From Acetobacterium paludosum (GTDB lineage Bacteria > Bacillota > Clostridia > Eubacteriales > Eubacteriaceae): a stretch of 64,000 bases of DNA. The notes under the pieces were generated by a model that was not told the origin of the DNA, did no database searches, and saw only the letters and a program-made list of their open reading frames with translations. The translations under genes and the position numbers were made by a program. Shown piece after piece: positions 25,255 through 33,729 of the stretch (positions are counted from its first letter, which is position 1; the number at the start of each line of letters is the position of its first letter). The stretch lies in contig NZ_RXYA01000006.1 in NCBI RefSeq assembly GCF_008086595.1, positions 1-64,000 on the forward strand, in the 5' to 3' direction.

Positions 25255-25887
25255 TTAGAGCTCCTTATCATGTGGTTCTTGATTTGAATTCGCATCTTTT
25301 CTTTTTTTACTTTGGTGAATATAGGTGTCCAATCGTTTGCGATTAAGAAAAAGAATTAAAGCAAAAACAGCATAAATGGACACGGCGATAATAAATTGGG
25401 CGGGGGTATCATCCATAATACCGGCCCCAACCATGTTATTGATAAAAACGCTGGGACATCGTGCCAGCGTGGCGATGACCAAAAATGTTTTGAAAGGCAT
25501 CGTCGAAAGACCGGCTATGAAACAGAGCATATCGTCAGGAAAAAGCGGAAACAGAAAAATAAGAAAAAGAACAATGGTTAGCTTTGAGTCCTCGATATTG
25601 TCATATTTTTCGACCACTTTCGAACTTACAAATTTTAAAACAAAAGGGCGGCCAAATCGTTTAGCCAAAAGAAAAACAACCGCAGAACCGATCAGGGTGC
25701 CCGATGCGCTTAATAAAAAACCGCCGACTGTGCCAAAAAGTGCGCCACCGATTAAACCAACAGTTCCCCCTGGAATCGGAGCAACGATGATTTGAAGAAG
25801 CTGCAATATAAAAAAGGCCAATGGGGTCCAAATTCCAAATTGTAATAAAAAGTTCTGGAGTGAATCCAACGTTGAAAAAATTTCCAT
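25255..25887 (-). CDS. VTT-domain (TVP38/TMEM64, DedA-like) membrane protein
   Basis: The protein of about 210 residues has the VTT domain: PIPGGTVGLIGGALFG (about 38-53), a glycine-rich GTLIGSAVVFLLAKRFG, and FLFPLFPDDMLCFIAGL in the centre. Family members are integral membrane proteins, some of them lipid flippases or scramblases. The precise role here is unknown. ATG at 25887 follows a GAGG site. A TTG one codon upstream is less likely. A second VTT protein is at 42218. Confidence 0.85.
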   Translation of the reverse strand: MEIFSTLDSLQNFLLQFGIWTPLAFFILQLLQIIVAPIPGGTVGLIGGALFGTVGGFLLSASGTLIGSAVVFLLAKRFGRPFVLKFVSSKVVEKYDNIEDSKLTIVLFLIFLFPLFPDDMLCFIAGLSTMPFKTFLVIATLARCPSVFINNMVGAGIMDDTPAQFIIAVSIYAVFALILFLNRKRLDTYIHQSKKRKDANSNQEPHDKEL

Positions 25888-25920
25888 CAATTACCTCGAA
25901 TATCTTACAGTCATTTTAGC

Positions 25921-25968
25921 ATAAAAACGACAGATCTACACCATTTTTTGCAGATCTGCCGTTTTTAT
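25921..25968 (-). terminator. Terminator of the ABC-2 operon
   Basis: ATAAAAACGACAGATCT (25921-25937) and AGATCTGCCGTTTTTAT (25952-25968) pair with one mismatch and end in T runs in both directions. It would end the minus-strand ABC transporter operon. The 140 bases between it and that operon hold no gene I can support. Confidence 0.7.
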
Positions 25969-26112
25969 GTTAAAAACATCAAAGAAAATTTTGGGAGAAG
26001 ACTGAATATTTGTACGGCTATCGGTTTTATTCTAGGCAGCAAGCCCACAACAACCAATGTTTTTGAAGCTATCGAGACCAGGATGATTTTTGATTTAAGG
26101 CATGAAATGATA

Positions 26113-26913
26113 TTATGTTTTCAAATCCCGCCGATTAAAAGCAAAAAACGTCAGGGCGAAAAAGATCACTGAGACAATCAGCAGGATTACGGCAGAAGTG
26201 AATGAAAGCTGATTATCAAGCATTAGGGTGGAACCTTCAAAATATTTGAAGGGGGTGAAAATCTTCAGAAATGTCAGCTTATCATATAAATCAACAGCCA
26301 CGGAGATAAGAAAGAAACCCAGGATAAAAGCACCAGATACGGAGGTTGCAAGCTTGGTGTTTTTCAATACAGCGCCAAACATCGCTCCCAGCGCCAGAAA
26401 GAATAATTGCAGGATAAACAGCGCCAGCATGGTTAATGATACCTGGTTAAACATGCCGTCACCATTATTATGCAGGGAAATAAAGAAGACTGACGCTCCG
26501 AAAGTGACCATATTAAAAATCAGAATATTAATGACACCGGCGATGAGCTTGGGCATGATAACTTGAAATCGTCTGATTGGTTTAGCATAGAGAAAATCAG
26601 CACAGTGATCCCGTTCTTCCCGGGAAACGGCAACCGCTCCGAACATTACGGCATGGACAGCGGCCAGGAGCATGAAATATAAAAAGAAGACGGAATAAAA
26701 GCCGGCGACTTTGGTAAGATCAAGGGAAGAACCGACACCAAAAATAACCATGATTTCCTTTGGAAATCCCGCTAACAGTTTGCTCATATCCACATGAGAA
26801 TCGATAAATCCCTGGTATTTCATCATTCCGGCATAGATAATAAAAACTTGGGCACAGCACCAGATAATCAGAGATGTGACGTTTGCTTTCATTTCTTTTT
26901 TGAATATATTCAT
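26113..26913 (-). CDS. ABC-2 type transporter permease
   Basis: The 266-residue protein has six membrane segments. Its soluble loop near residues 100-120 contains AVSREERDHCADFLYAKPIRR, the layout of ABC-2 permeases of the exporter type (SREKEHGT-like loop followed by KP.sR). It is the third gene of a permease-permease-ATPase operon and would form a heterodimer with the permease at 26934. The substrate is unknown; related systems export antibiotics, peptides or lipids. Confidence 0.85.
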   Translation of the reverse strand: MNIFKKEMKANVTSLIIWCCAQVFIIYAGMMKYQGFIDSHVDMSKLLAGFPKEIMVIFGVGSSLDLTKVAGFYSVFFLYFMLLAAVHAVMFGAVAVSREERDHCADFLYAKPIRRFQVIMPKLIAGVINILIFNMVTFGASVFFISLHNNGDGMFNQVSLTMLALFILQLFFLALGAMFGAVLKNTKLATSVSGAFILGFFLISVAVDLYDKLTFLKIFTPFKYFEGSTLMLDNQLSFTSAVILLIVSVIFFALTFFAFNRRDLKT

Positions 26914-26933
26914 TAGGGGGCCTCCTTAATAGC

Positions 26934-27731
26934 CTAGATGGATGGCAGATCTTTTCGTGCAAAAAGCCTGAAAGTTAAAAAGATAAACAGGCCAACTAAA
27001 ACAAACCACAGTAATAAATACAGCGAGTCATAATTCATGGTTTTGGAAAGTTCGGATAGATCAAAATAACCAAACGGCGAGATAAGCCCGAGTTTGTCAT
27101 CTTTTAATGTTTCGTTGAGTAAAAAGACAATATAAAAAATAAATACCACGCCCATGCTGATGGGAAGAACGGTTCGAATCCGTCTTAGAAAGGCGGAAAC
27201 AAAAAGCCCCAGGCTGGCAAAAAAGATCTGAATAAATAGCAGGCTGCTGGTGATCAGTACAAAAAGCTTAACATTGTAGGGTTCGGCACTGAGAATGGAA
27301 ACCGTGATGAGAGCAGCCACAAAAACAAAGGCATTGGTAATCAAAATCTGAACCAGAACAGCCATTATTTTCATTGAAATAATCCGGTTGCGGGTCACGG
27401 GTTTAACAAACAGAAAATCACCGGTTTTTTCTCTTATCTCGGAAGAAATGACAGCAACCCCCATGTTCATGGCCTGAACAGCGCCGGCCAACAATATATA
27501 GGTAAAAGGAAATTGATAATAGCTCAGAATGGTGTTAAGTTGCAGATCGGCTATCCCTAAAGCTCTTTGAAACTCAATGGGAAAACTTTTAAAGACCTTT
27601 TGAAAATCCTCCAGCTGACTCGAAATGGATGGATAGATCAACATAAACAGCACTAAAATACCCGCCAGGGACAGACACCAGATGATCAGAGATTTTCTGC
27701 CCATGCGCAGTTCCTGCTTTAGAATATTCAT
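26934..27731 (-). CDS. ABC-2 type transporter permease
   Basis: The 265-residue protein has six membrane segments and the ISSEIREKTGDFLFVKPVTRNRI loop typical of ABC-2 permeases. It lies between the ATPase gene (two bases away) and the second permease. The two permeases are similar in size and layout (both have a loop ending in KP-TR/KP-IRR), consistent with an old duplication. The substrate is unknown. Confidence 0.85.
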   Translation of the reverse strand: MNILKQELRMGRKSLIIWCLSLAGILVLFMLIYPSISSQLEDFQKVFKSFPIEFQRALGIADLQLNTILSYYQFPFTYILLAGAVQAMNMGVAVISSEIREKTGDFLFVKPVTRNRIISMKIMAVLVQILITNAFVFVAALITVSILSAEPYNVKLFVLITSSLLFIQIFFASLGLFVSAFLRRIRTVLPISMGVVFIFYIVFLLNETLKDDKLGLISPFGYFDLSELSKTMNYDSLYLLLWFVLVGLFIFLTFRLFARKDLPSI

Positions 27732-27733
27732 GG

Positions 27734-28618
27734 CTAGTCCTCCTTTTGGTAATAGTGCATAAAAATCTCCTCAAGACTTGGCTCTTCCACGAGCATATTC
27801 AGAAGGGCCTGACCCTGAAGACGCTCAACAATCCGATTGATATCTCCTTTAAACAAAAAATGGAGGGTGTTTTTATCCAGGGTTAAGTTGGTAATACCGT
27901 CAAGGTTGAAGTGATGAACATCAATAACCCCACTATATTCCAGCGTGAATTTCTTGTAATTGTGTTTTTGCATATCCCGGATATTCTCGATTTTTACAAT
28001 GGTGCCATCTTTGATGATGGCAACCCGGCCACAGAGCTTTTGGACCTCGGATAAAATATGGGAGGAAAACAAAACCGTGGCACCTTTCTTATTCTCAGTT
28101 CGGATAAGATCAAAAAATTTCTGCTGCATCAAAGGGTCCAGCCCACCGGTGGGCTCGTCCAGAATAATCAGTTTCGGTTCATGGAGCAACCCCTGGACAA
28201 TCCCAACCTTCTTTTTATTCCCGTAGGATAAATCGTCAATGCGCTTGTTCAGATCCAGATCCATGACATCGGCCAGGGTTTGAATGCGGGTGTAGTTCAC
28301 ATTGTCGTAAAAACTGGCAGAATATTTGAGAACTTCTAGGACCTTCATATGTTCATAATAAAAAACCTCTGATGGTAAATAGCCAATATCTCGGCGGAGC
28401 TCACTGCCGTATTTAATACAGTCTTTTCCAAAAATAGTGGCGCTGCCGCTGGTGGGATGAATCAGCGACAGCAGGGCCCGGATGGTGGTGGATTTGCCGG
28501 CTCCGTTGGGCCCGATGAATCCGAAAATCTCACCTTCTTCCACCGAAAAAGTTACATTTTCAATGCCTCGATGTTTGCCATAATATTTCGTTAACTGATT
28601 GATTTCTATTACGTTCAT
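27734..28618 (-). CDS. ABC exporter ATPase
   Basis: The protein of about 294 residues has Walker A GPNGAGKST (about 38-46), Q-loop YLPSE, signature LSYGNKKKVGI, Walker B LIILDEPTGGLDP and switch histidine FSSHIL. The signature SYGNKKK departs from the usual SGGQ as in other members of the multidrug/bacitracin-type exporter group. ATG 28618 (MNVIEINQLTKYYG) is preferred because GAGAGAGG precedes it. The 44 upstream codons read poorly. It drives the two ABC-2 permeases that follow. Confidence 0.9.
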   Translation of the reverse strand: MNVIEINQLTKYYGKHRGIENVTFSVEEGEIFGFIGPNGAGKSTTIRALLSLIHPTSGSATIFGKDCIKYGSELRRDIGYLPSEVFYYEHMKVLEVLKYSASFYDNVNYTRIQTLADVMDLDLNKRIDDLSYGNKKKVGIVQGLLHEPKLIILDEPTGGLDPLMQQKFFDLIRTENKKGATVLFSSHILSEVQKLCGRVAIIKDGTIVKIENIRDMQKHNYKKFTLEYSGVIDVHHFNLDGITNLTLDKNTLHFLFKGDINRIVERLQGQALLNMLVEEPSLEEIFMHYYQKED

Positions 28619-28838
28619 AAGAATGCCTCTCTCTTGTTTAACTAACATTTTTCTATCACAGCTTATGTGGGGGATGTACCCTATTATAGCAGAAATAAAC
28701 GATTCCAAAAAGAGTAGAAGTAGACAGCAATTAGTTCGATTAAATGACAAGATTTAGGGAATATAGGATAGTGTTGGAAAAGGAAATTCGGAAAATTGAT
28801 TGAAAGTTAAAATAAAACATAAAGGAGAAGAAAAAAGA

Positions 28839-29516
28839 ATGACTAACAAAAAAGAAATGAGAGAATTGATTCTAAATATTTTCAACACCCGTTATGCCTG
28901 CAAGGGTTATGACCCGGAGAAAAAGGTATCCGAAGAGGATTTTAAGGTGATTATGGAGGCTGCCAGGCTTTCACCCAGTTCCATGGGATTGGAACCCTGG
29001 AAATTTGTGCTGCTCAATAATAAGGATATTAAAGAAAAAATTAGACCATATGCCTGGGGTGCGGAAGTGAGCCTGGCAGGGGCAAGCCATTTTGTTCTGA
29101 TACTGGCAAGAAAGCCCATAGATATGAAATATGATTCGGACTACATTGAGTATATGATGAATGATGTTCAGCATTTTACGGATGAATTAAGAGCAGTCCG
29201 AAAGAATAAATTGAAAGATTTTCAGGAAAAGGATTTGAAACTTCTTGAGAGTGAGCGGGTATTTTTCGAGTGGGTCTGCCGGCAGACCTATATTCCGCTC
29301 GCAAATATGCTGACAGCAGCAGCGATGCTGGGCGTGGATTCAACTCCCATGGAAGGTTTTAACTATGATCAGGTTGAGAAAATCCTTATTGAAGAAGGGG
29401 TCATTGATCCTGAACATTTTGGCTTGTCTTGTATGATTGCTTTCGGCTACAAAAACAGAGATCACCGCCCGAAAACAAGACGGAAGATGGAAGCGGTACT
29501 GGAAATTATCGAATAG
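28839..29516 (+). CDS. Nitroreductase family flavoprotein
   Basis: The 225-residue protein is an FMN-dependent oxidoreductase of the nitroreductase (NfnB/NfsB-like) family. Family signs are the NTRYACKGYDP start, ARLSPSSMGLEPWKFVLL with the FMN-contacting arginine and serines, a central WVCRQTYIPLANMLTAAAMLGVDSTPMEGF, and GYKNRDHRPKTR at the end. It would reduce nitro compounds or quinones with NAD(P)H in the cytosol. The start is supported by AAAGGAG 11 bases upstream. A single-gene unit with a terminator behind it. Confidence 0.88.
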   Translation: MTNKKEMRELILNIFNTRYACKGYDPEKKVSEEDFKVIMEAARLSPSSMGLEPWKFVLLNNKDIKEKIRPYAWGAEVSLAGASHFVLILARKPIDMKYDSDYIEYMMNDVQHFTDELRAVRKNKLKDFQEKDLKLLESERVFFEWVCRQTYIPLANMLTAAAMLGVDSTPMEGFNYDQVEKILIEEGVIDPEHFGLSCMIAFGYKNRDHRPKTRRKMEAVLEIIE

Positions 29517-29524
29517 GAATAAAT

Positions 29525-29575
29525 GGAGAGCATCCCTAAATAACTTTCCTGAGTTGATTTTGGATGCTCCCTTTT
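29525..29575 (+). terminator. Terminator after the nitroreductase gene
   Basis: GAGAGCATCC (29527-29536) pairs with GGATGCTCCC (29562-29571) with one mismatch, followed by five T. The genes on both sides converge here. Confidence 0.65.
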
Positions 29576-29583
29576 TGATCAGA

Positions 29584-30258
29584 CTATTCTAAATTATGCT
29601 CCGCCAGAATTGCTTTGATTTTATCGAATGAAAAATGAGCAGCGGCTCTTCGGGATTCCACCGGTTTAGTTCTAATATCAATATGAGGACTGGCATCATT
29701 TCCCTGGGAAGGACCATTGTCAATATAAAGATCCACATCGTCCCCGAAATATTTGATAGACTCTTCAATTGTGGCGGCAGCAGGCAAGGCCTTTGTATTT
29801 GAAGAGCTGATGGCGAGGATCATGTTACAACATTCATAAAGATCTCGGATGGGACTGTCCTGAAAATAGACAACGATGGCATCGGAATCAGCCGTTGCTG
29901 AATCAAGCGGAGTCTGTTCCTTCTTTTGAACGTACATGCTCACCGGTGAAGGCGAAAAAAGTTCGATAATACGTTGTTGACGTTCATCAATTACCGCGTA
30001 TTTGGGTATTTTTGTTTTGTCCATTACGATGGTAATCGGCTTGTTTGAGGGGCTGTGACGGATTGCCCGTAATCGATTCAAAGCGTTGCAATTAAAGGCA
30101 TCACAGACTACCACATACACCGTCAGTGTAGGCATAACAACGATTTTACCTTCTCGGATCGCCTGGGCTGCTACTTCATAAGCTTGCTGACCAGCTTTCA
30201 ACAACTGATATTTGTGTTCCGGTTGTGTAGATTCTTTCTCAATGCGGGCATGATTCAT
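29584..30258 (-). CDS. Sua5/YciO/YrdC-type protein (threonylcarbamoyl-AMP synthase family)
   Basis: The 224-residue protein has the YrdC fold. Visible parts are AIREGKIVVMPTLTVYVVVCDAFN (the usual PTDTVYGL replaced by PTLTVYVV), RLRAIRHSPSNKPITIVM, and SISMY-like and SSSNTKALPAAATIEE segments. Members form threonylcarbamoyl-adenylate for the t6A modification of tRNA. The altered PTDTVYGL segment removes residues common in active enzymes, so it may be a paralogue with a different role. No C-terminal Sua5 domain. It lies next to tRNA-Ser but reads away from it. Confidence 0.75.
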   Translation of the reverse strand: MNHARIEKESTQPEHKYQLLKAGQQAYEVAAQAIREGKIVVMPTLTVYVVVCDAFNCNALNRLRAIRHSPSNKPITIVMDKTKIPKYAVIDERQQRIIELFSPSPVSMYVQKKEQTPLDSATADSDAIVVYFQDSPIRDLYECCNMILAISSSNTKALPAAATIEESIKYFGDDVDLYIDNGPSQGNDASPHIDIRTKPVESRRAAAHFSFDKIKAILAEHNLE

Positions 30259-30457
30259 AATCTTAACGCCTCTCTTTTATTTGCTATTGTTGTTATATAA
30301 ATTATTTTGTGAGGATATTATACCACCTGCAATAAAAACAGTCGAATACATTTTGCACTCGTTTTCAATTTTGCCTTTTCCTCGAGGTACAGTAATAAGG
30401 ATTTGAGGGAAAGGGGTGAATTCAATAATTATTTTTCACGGAAAAGCAAAGAAAACA

Positions 30458-30486
30458 TTGACTTCTTAGGCATAAAACCGTATAAT
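30458..30486 (+). promoter_or_regulatory. Promoter of tRNA-Ser
   Basis: TTGACT (30458-30463) and TATAAT (30481-30486) are 17 bases apart, and the tRNA begins 41 bases after the -10 box. Confidence 0.75.
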
Positions 30487-30527
30487 CATTGAGCATGAAA
30501 AAATTTAAAAGTTAGAATAACAACCTT

Positions 30528-30617
30528 GGAGAGATGTCTGAGCGGTTGAAGGAGCACGCCTGGAAAGCGTGTGTACATGTAAGTGTACCGAGGGTTCGAA
30601 TCCCTCTCTCTCCGCCA
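30528..30617 (+). tRNA. tRNA-Ser (GGA anticodon)
   Basis: The 90-base class II tRNA has acceptor stem GGAGAGA/TCTCTCC, anticodon stem-loop CACGC-CTGGAAA-GCGTG with anticodon GGA, and a long variable arm (TGTACATGTAAGTGTACC). A T arm with GGTTCGAATCC and an encoded CCA end complete it. The long variable arm and anticodon both identify serine. Confidence 0.96.
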
Positions 30618-30634
30618 TTTAAAAAAACAACAAT

Positions 30635-30658
30635 AACGGCGTTTAAGCCGTTTTTTTT
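30635..30658 (+). terminator. Terminator of tRNA-Ser
   Basis: AACGGC (30635-30640) pairs with GCCGTT (30647-30652), followed by a run of T, 17 bases after the tRNA. Confidence 0.8.
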
Positions 30659-30670
30659 ATGCCGTATTTT

Positions 30671-30697
30671 AAGCCTATCCGTTAGAGGCTTTTTTTA
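30671..30697 (+). terminator. Second terminator after tRNA-Ser
   Basis: AAGCCT (30671-30676) pairs with AGGCTT (30686-30691) ahead of seven T. It backs up the previous hairpin. Confidence 0.6.
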
Positions 30698-30734
30698 CCT
30701 TTAGAAAAAGTACTGATGGAAATGGAAAGTTAAC

Positions 30735-30762
30735 TTGACATTTGTTGGTGTGATGGTATAAT
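30735..30762 (+). promoter_or_regulatory. Promoter of the XRE regulator gene
   Basis: TTGACA (30735-30740) and TATAAT (30757-30762) have 16-base spacing. GGAAAGTTAAC just upstream of the -35 box and CAAACTTTCC just before the start codon are inverted copies of GGAAAGTT. This suggests the regulator encoded here binds its own promoter. Confidence 0.65.
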
Positions 30763-30801
30763 GAAAAAAAGGAAAGCAAACTTTCCATGAGAAGGTGCTT
30801 A

Positions 30802-31008
30802 ATGAAAAATCGTTTAGAAGAGATTAGGAAGCAACGTGGTATTAAGCAAGAGGAACTGGCGGCAGCTTTAGAGGTATCACGTCAGACCATTGGTTCTTTA
30901 GAAAAGGGAAGATATAACCCCTCAATTTTATTGGCTTTTAAAATTGCACGATACTTTAATATGCGTATTGAAGAAATTTTTATCTATGAGGAAGAAAACA
31001 ATGAATAG
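30802..31008 (+). CDS. XRE-family HTH transcriptional regulator
   Basis: The 68-residue protein is a single helix-turn-helix domain (MKNRLEEIRKQRGIKQEELAAALEVS, then RQTIGSLEKGRYNPSILLAF). It is of the short YozG/XRE type that is usually paired with a membrane protein gene. ATG 30802 is chosen with GAAGGTG ahead. An in-frame ATG five codons upstream overlaps that site. The stop overlaps the start of the membrane protein gene by eight bases, so the pair is co-translated. Confidence 0.9.
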   Translation: MKNRLEEIRKQRGIKQEELAAALEVSRQTIGSLEKGRYNPSILLAFKIARYFNMRIEEIFIYEEENNE

Positions 31009-31432
31009 TAAATTTAAAAATTTGAGTTTTGTGTTAGTCGGCATTGTATTATTACTATTAGGATTATTTATTGTTAAATTCAATCCGGTATTTGCCAGAG
31101 CAATTTTAGCATTACCTTATGTGTGTATTGGTATTGGCTGTGGATTATTTGGTCATGGTATGGGAAATATCATTAGCATAGGAGCTTTGAAAAATAGTCC
31201 GGAAATTTCAAAACAAGTTGAAATTGATAAGAACGATGAACGAAATATAATCATAATGAACAAATCCAAGGCTAAAGCCTACGATATGATGGTTCCCGTA
31301 TTTGGCGCATTGCTGCTGGCATTTGCATGTATGGAAGTAGAATTAACCGTGATATTATTATTAGTTGCAGCCTATTTGTTGGTGGTATTTTATGGCGTTT
31401 ATTACAGATGTAAATATGATAAGGAAATGTAA
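31001..31432 (+). CDS. Membrane partner of the XRE regulator (DUF6442-like)
   Basis: The 143-residue protein has about four hydrophobic helices (two near residues 8-50, two near 95-135) and a charged middle segment KQVEIDKNDERNIIIMNKSKAKAYD. That segment is typical of small membrane proteins that follow short XRE regulators in Firmicutes. The biochemical role is unknown. It starts inside the end of the regulator gene. Confidence 0.7.
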   Translation: MNSKFKNLSFVLVGIVLLLLGLFIVKFNPVFARAILALPYVCIGIGCGLFGHGMGNIISIGALKNSPEISKQVEIDKNDERNIIIMNKSKAKAYDMMVPVFGALLLAFACMEVELTVILLLVAAYLLVVFYGVYYRCKYDKEM

Positions 31433-31744
31433 TTTGTGATAGAACCACACTGATTTTTCAGTGAAATTGAACCATTGTCTTCTCATTTCGAAGGTGATAT
31501 CGGTGTTGGATTAAAATAATACAGACATATAGGAGATAATGATGAGCTAAATGTAGACCAACACGACAGTGATTATACACATCTCACTGAATAGGGCAGG
31601 AGACTTTTATAATCTTAGCGCTTCCTTAATTAACCCACTGTTAACATGATTCTAAGGTTTGATAAAGTTTCAATGGTTATTATCATAAATGTACACAACC
31701 AGTACACAACAAACAAATCCCTTTTTCTTTTCATTCCTAATATG

Positions 31745-31783
31745 AAAAAAGCAGCGAGCCAACCGAGGGTTCGTTGCTTTTTT
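31745..31783 (+). terminator. Orphan terminator 1
   Basis: AAAAAAGCAGCGAGCC pairs with GGTTCGTTGCTTTTTT with G-T wobbles, ending in T runs. Twelve bases in its loop side, ACCGAGGGTTCG, also occur in the T-arm region of the nearby tRNA-Ser. Confidence 0.65.
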
Positions 31784-31921
31784 ATTTTTTGTTACAAAAA
31801 AATACAATAACTTGAATTAAAATCAAATTAAGAATAAGATATTTTTAAGCAAACCAAAAAACTTTGGGAGAGTGGAAAAACGAATAATTATTTTAAAAAA
31901 GGATTTGTTTTAGCAACAATG

Positions 31922-31949
31922 GAGCTGCCCGGGAGGCAGCTTTTTTTTA
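31922..31949 (+). terminator. Orphan terminator 2
   Basis: AGCTGCC (31923-31929) pairs with GGCAGCT (31935-31941), followed by eight T. No gene precedes it. Confidence 0.75.
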
Positions 31950-32179
31950 TAAAAGTGGGTCAATTGTGGGTCACAATTGGGTTTGATTTAAAGCAATGTG
32001 ATGCTTGAAATGAGCAACGAAAACGCTGCAATAGTTGTTGAGAAAATGCTGCTGCGGAATTATTTAATTCAAAAGTAAAAACATTCTATTTTTATAAAGT
32101 TTTTATTATGAGAAATAATAACTCGTGGACAAAGTCACTTTTTTCTGTTATTATTCAAATTATAAGGAAGGTGTTTATC

Positions 32180-33367
32180 ATGGTACAAAGAAAACAATAT
32201 ATTGAGAAATTAAAAAAGATGAAAGACAAAGAAATCATAAAAGTAATTACCGGAATTCGCCGCTGCGGAAAATCTACATTACTTATGATGTTTCGCTCTT
32301 ATCTTAAAGAATGTGGTGTCGCGAATAAACAAATTATTTCAATCAACTTTGAAGATATTGCCTACGAGCATCTGCTTGACTATCGAAAGCTCCACGACTA
32401 TGTCTTAAATCTAATTATTCCCGGAGAAATGACTTATATATTTTTAGATGAAGTACAAAATGTGCCACAATTTCAGAAGGCTGTTGATAGCTTATTTATT
32501 AAAAACGATGTTGATCTTTACATCACAGGATCAAATGCACAGATGCTTTCAGGAGAATTAGCCACATTGCTTTCCGGTAGATATATCGAAATTAATATGC
32601 TTCCACTCTCTTTTTCGGAATATTATGAAATGGTTGGAGGAGATAAGCGGGATGCATGGAGCAACTATTTTATAAACGGTGGATTTCCTTATTCTGCAAC
32701 AATTGAAGAAGATGATATTAGAAGGGATTATCTAACCGGAATATACAATACCGTTTTACTTAAAGATGTTGTTGCAAGAAAACGAATCAGTGATATTCCT
32801 TTACTCGAAAGTGTTGTCAAATTTCTTTTTGATAATATTGGAAATATTGTTTCTTCGAAAAAAATTGCTGATAGTCTGACTTCTTACGGAAGAAAAACAA
32901 CTTCAGCAACAGTTGAAAATTACATTGAAGCTTTAACAAGTGCATTTATTTTATACAAAGCAAGCAGATATGATATCAAAGGAAAACAGCATTTAAAATC
33001 ACTTGAAAAATATTATCTAGTGGATATAGGACTACGCCGTATGCTACTAGGCGACAAAAATGCCGATATCGGGCATATTCTTGAAAATATTGTTTATTTG
33101 GAATTGATAAGGCGTGGTTATTCGGTTAATATCGGCAAGGTTGATGATAAAGAAATTGATTTTATTGCAATGATCGGCGGTGATAAGATATATTATCAGG
33201 TTTCAGCAAGTATTCTCGATCCAGCTACCTTCGAGCGTGAAATAGCCCCTCTAAAAAAAGTTCCGGATAATTATCCTAAATTTATACTATCAATGGATAA
33301 TTTTCCAATGGATGATGAAGGTATAAAACAAATTAATATCATCGATTTTTTGCTTGAAGAAATATAA
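32180..33367 (+). CDS. AAA-type ATPase with DUF4143 domain
   Basis: The 395-residue protein has an N-terminal P-loop ATPase (GIRRCGKST, 25-33; Walker B-like IFLDEVQNV; sensor-like ITGSNAQML) and a C-terminal DUF4143 nuclease-like domain. The latter includes ENIVYLELIRRGYSVNIGKVDDKEIDFIA. The family is widespread in mobile and accessory regions, and its cellular role is not settled. ATG 32180 is used because AAGGAAGG stands before it. A 24-codon upstream extension lacks a binding site. It opens the accessory stretch after tRNA-Ser. Confidence 0.85.
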   Translation: MVQRKQYIEKLKKMKDKEIIKVITGIRRCGKSTLLMMFRSYLKECGVANKQIISINFEDIAYEHLLDYRKLHDYVLNLIIPGEMTYIFLDEVQNVPQFQKAVDSLFIKNDVDLYITGSNAQMLSGELATLLSGRYIEINMLPLSFSEYYEMVGGDKRDAWSNYFINGGFPYSATIEEDDIRRDYLTGIYNTVLLKDVVARKRISDIPLLESVVKFLFDNIGNIVSSKKIADSLTSYGRKTTSATVENYIEALTSAFILYKASRYDIKGKQHLKSLEKYYLVDIGLRRMLLGDKNADIGHILENIVYLELIRRGYSVNIGKVDDKEIDFIAMIGGDKIYYQVSASILDPATFEREIAPLKKVPDNYPKFILSMDNFPMDDEGIKQINIIDFLLEEI

Positions 33368-33506
33368 AGGTGAATTACGGCACAAGTGCCGCCGGGTGTG
33401 CCAACAGTTAAAGTAAGAGAGTGAGAATTAAAATGGAAATGTTGAAATTTCAAGCTTTCAGTGCTATCATGCATATTATTAGATAGAACCCAAAAGGAGG
33501 ATTGTG

Positions 33507-33680
33507 ATGGCAACAAAAAGTATATTAAAAAGCATCGACATTAAAGACCGAAGGCTATGCCGTCAATTTGTTAATGCTTTGAAGAATGCAAAAGGCAAAC
33601 GAAGCATCACTGTTGAAATGAGCAAGCCTGTAAGAGAGGTTCACGGAAAAGACATCAAAACTTTGTTTGAGAATAATTAA
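33507..33680 (+). CDS. Small 57-residue protein, possible antitoxin-like
   Basis: The frame from ATG 33507, with a strong AAAAGGAGG seven bases upstream, encodes 57 residues (MATKSILKSIDIKDRRLCRQ, then FVNALKNAKGKR, ending KTLFENN). The sequence is basic, short and soluble. Its position next to a Fic gene, and endings like KPVREVHGKDIKTLF, resemble small DNA-binding or antitoxin proteins. I do not recognise a family with certainty. Its stop overlaps an ATG that opens a 20-codon frame only. Confidence 0.6.
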   Translation: MATKSILKSIDIKDRRLCRQFVNALKNAKGKRSITVEMSKPVREVHGKDIKTLFENN

Positions 33681-33729
33681 TGAATAGCTATATCCAGATT
33701 AATTTAACCGGACAGAAAGGACGTGCTAA

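Larger units (their letters stand above)
31433..32179. other. Gene-free stretch with probable IS remnants and two orphan terminators
   Basis: No supported gene lies in these 750 bases. Positions 31441-31475 (AGAACCACACTGATTTTTCAG, then TGAAATTGAACCA) look like the flank of an IS21-type element, but this is from memory of such ends. GTACACAA occurs twice near 31690-31710. Two convincing terminators (31745-31783 and 31922-31949) have no gene ahead of them, so a gene was lost here or a small RNA is made. Confidence 0.4.

Noticed and set aside
25376-25795. A 139-codon plus-strand frame opposite the VTT-domain gene
   Set aside because: It is antisense to a gene with a clear VTT domain, has no ribosome binding site and reads like low-quality coding sequence.
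25969-26112. A short plus-strand frame near 25948-26172
   Set aside because: It overlaps the end of the ABC-2 permease gene on the opposite strand, has no ribosome binding site and no family resemblance.
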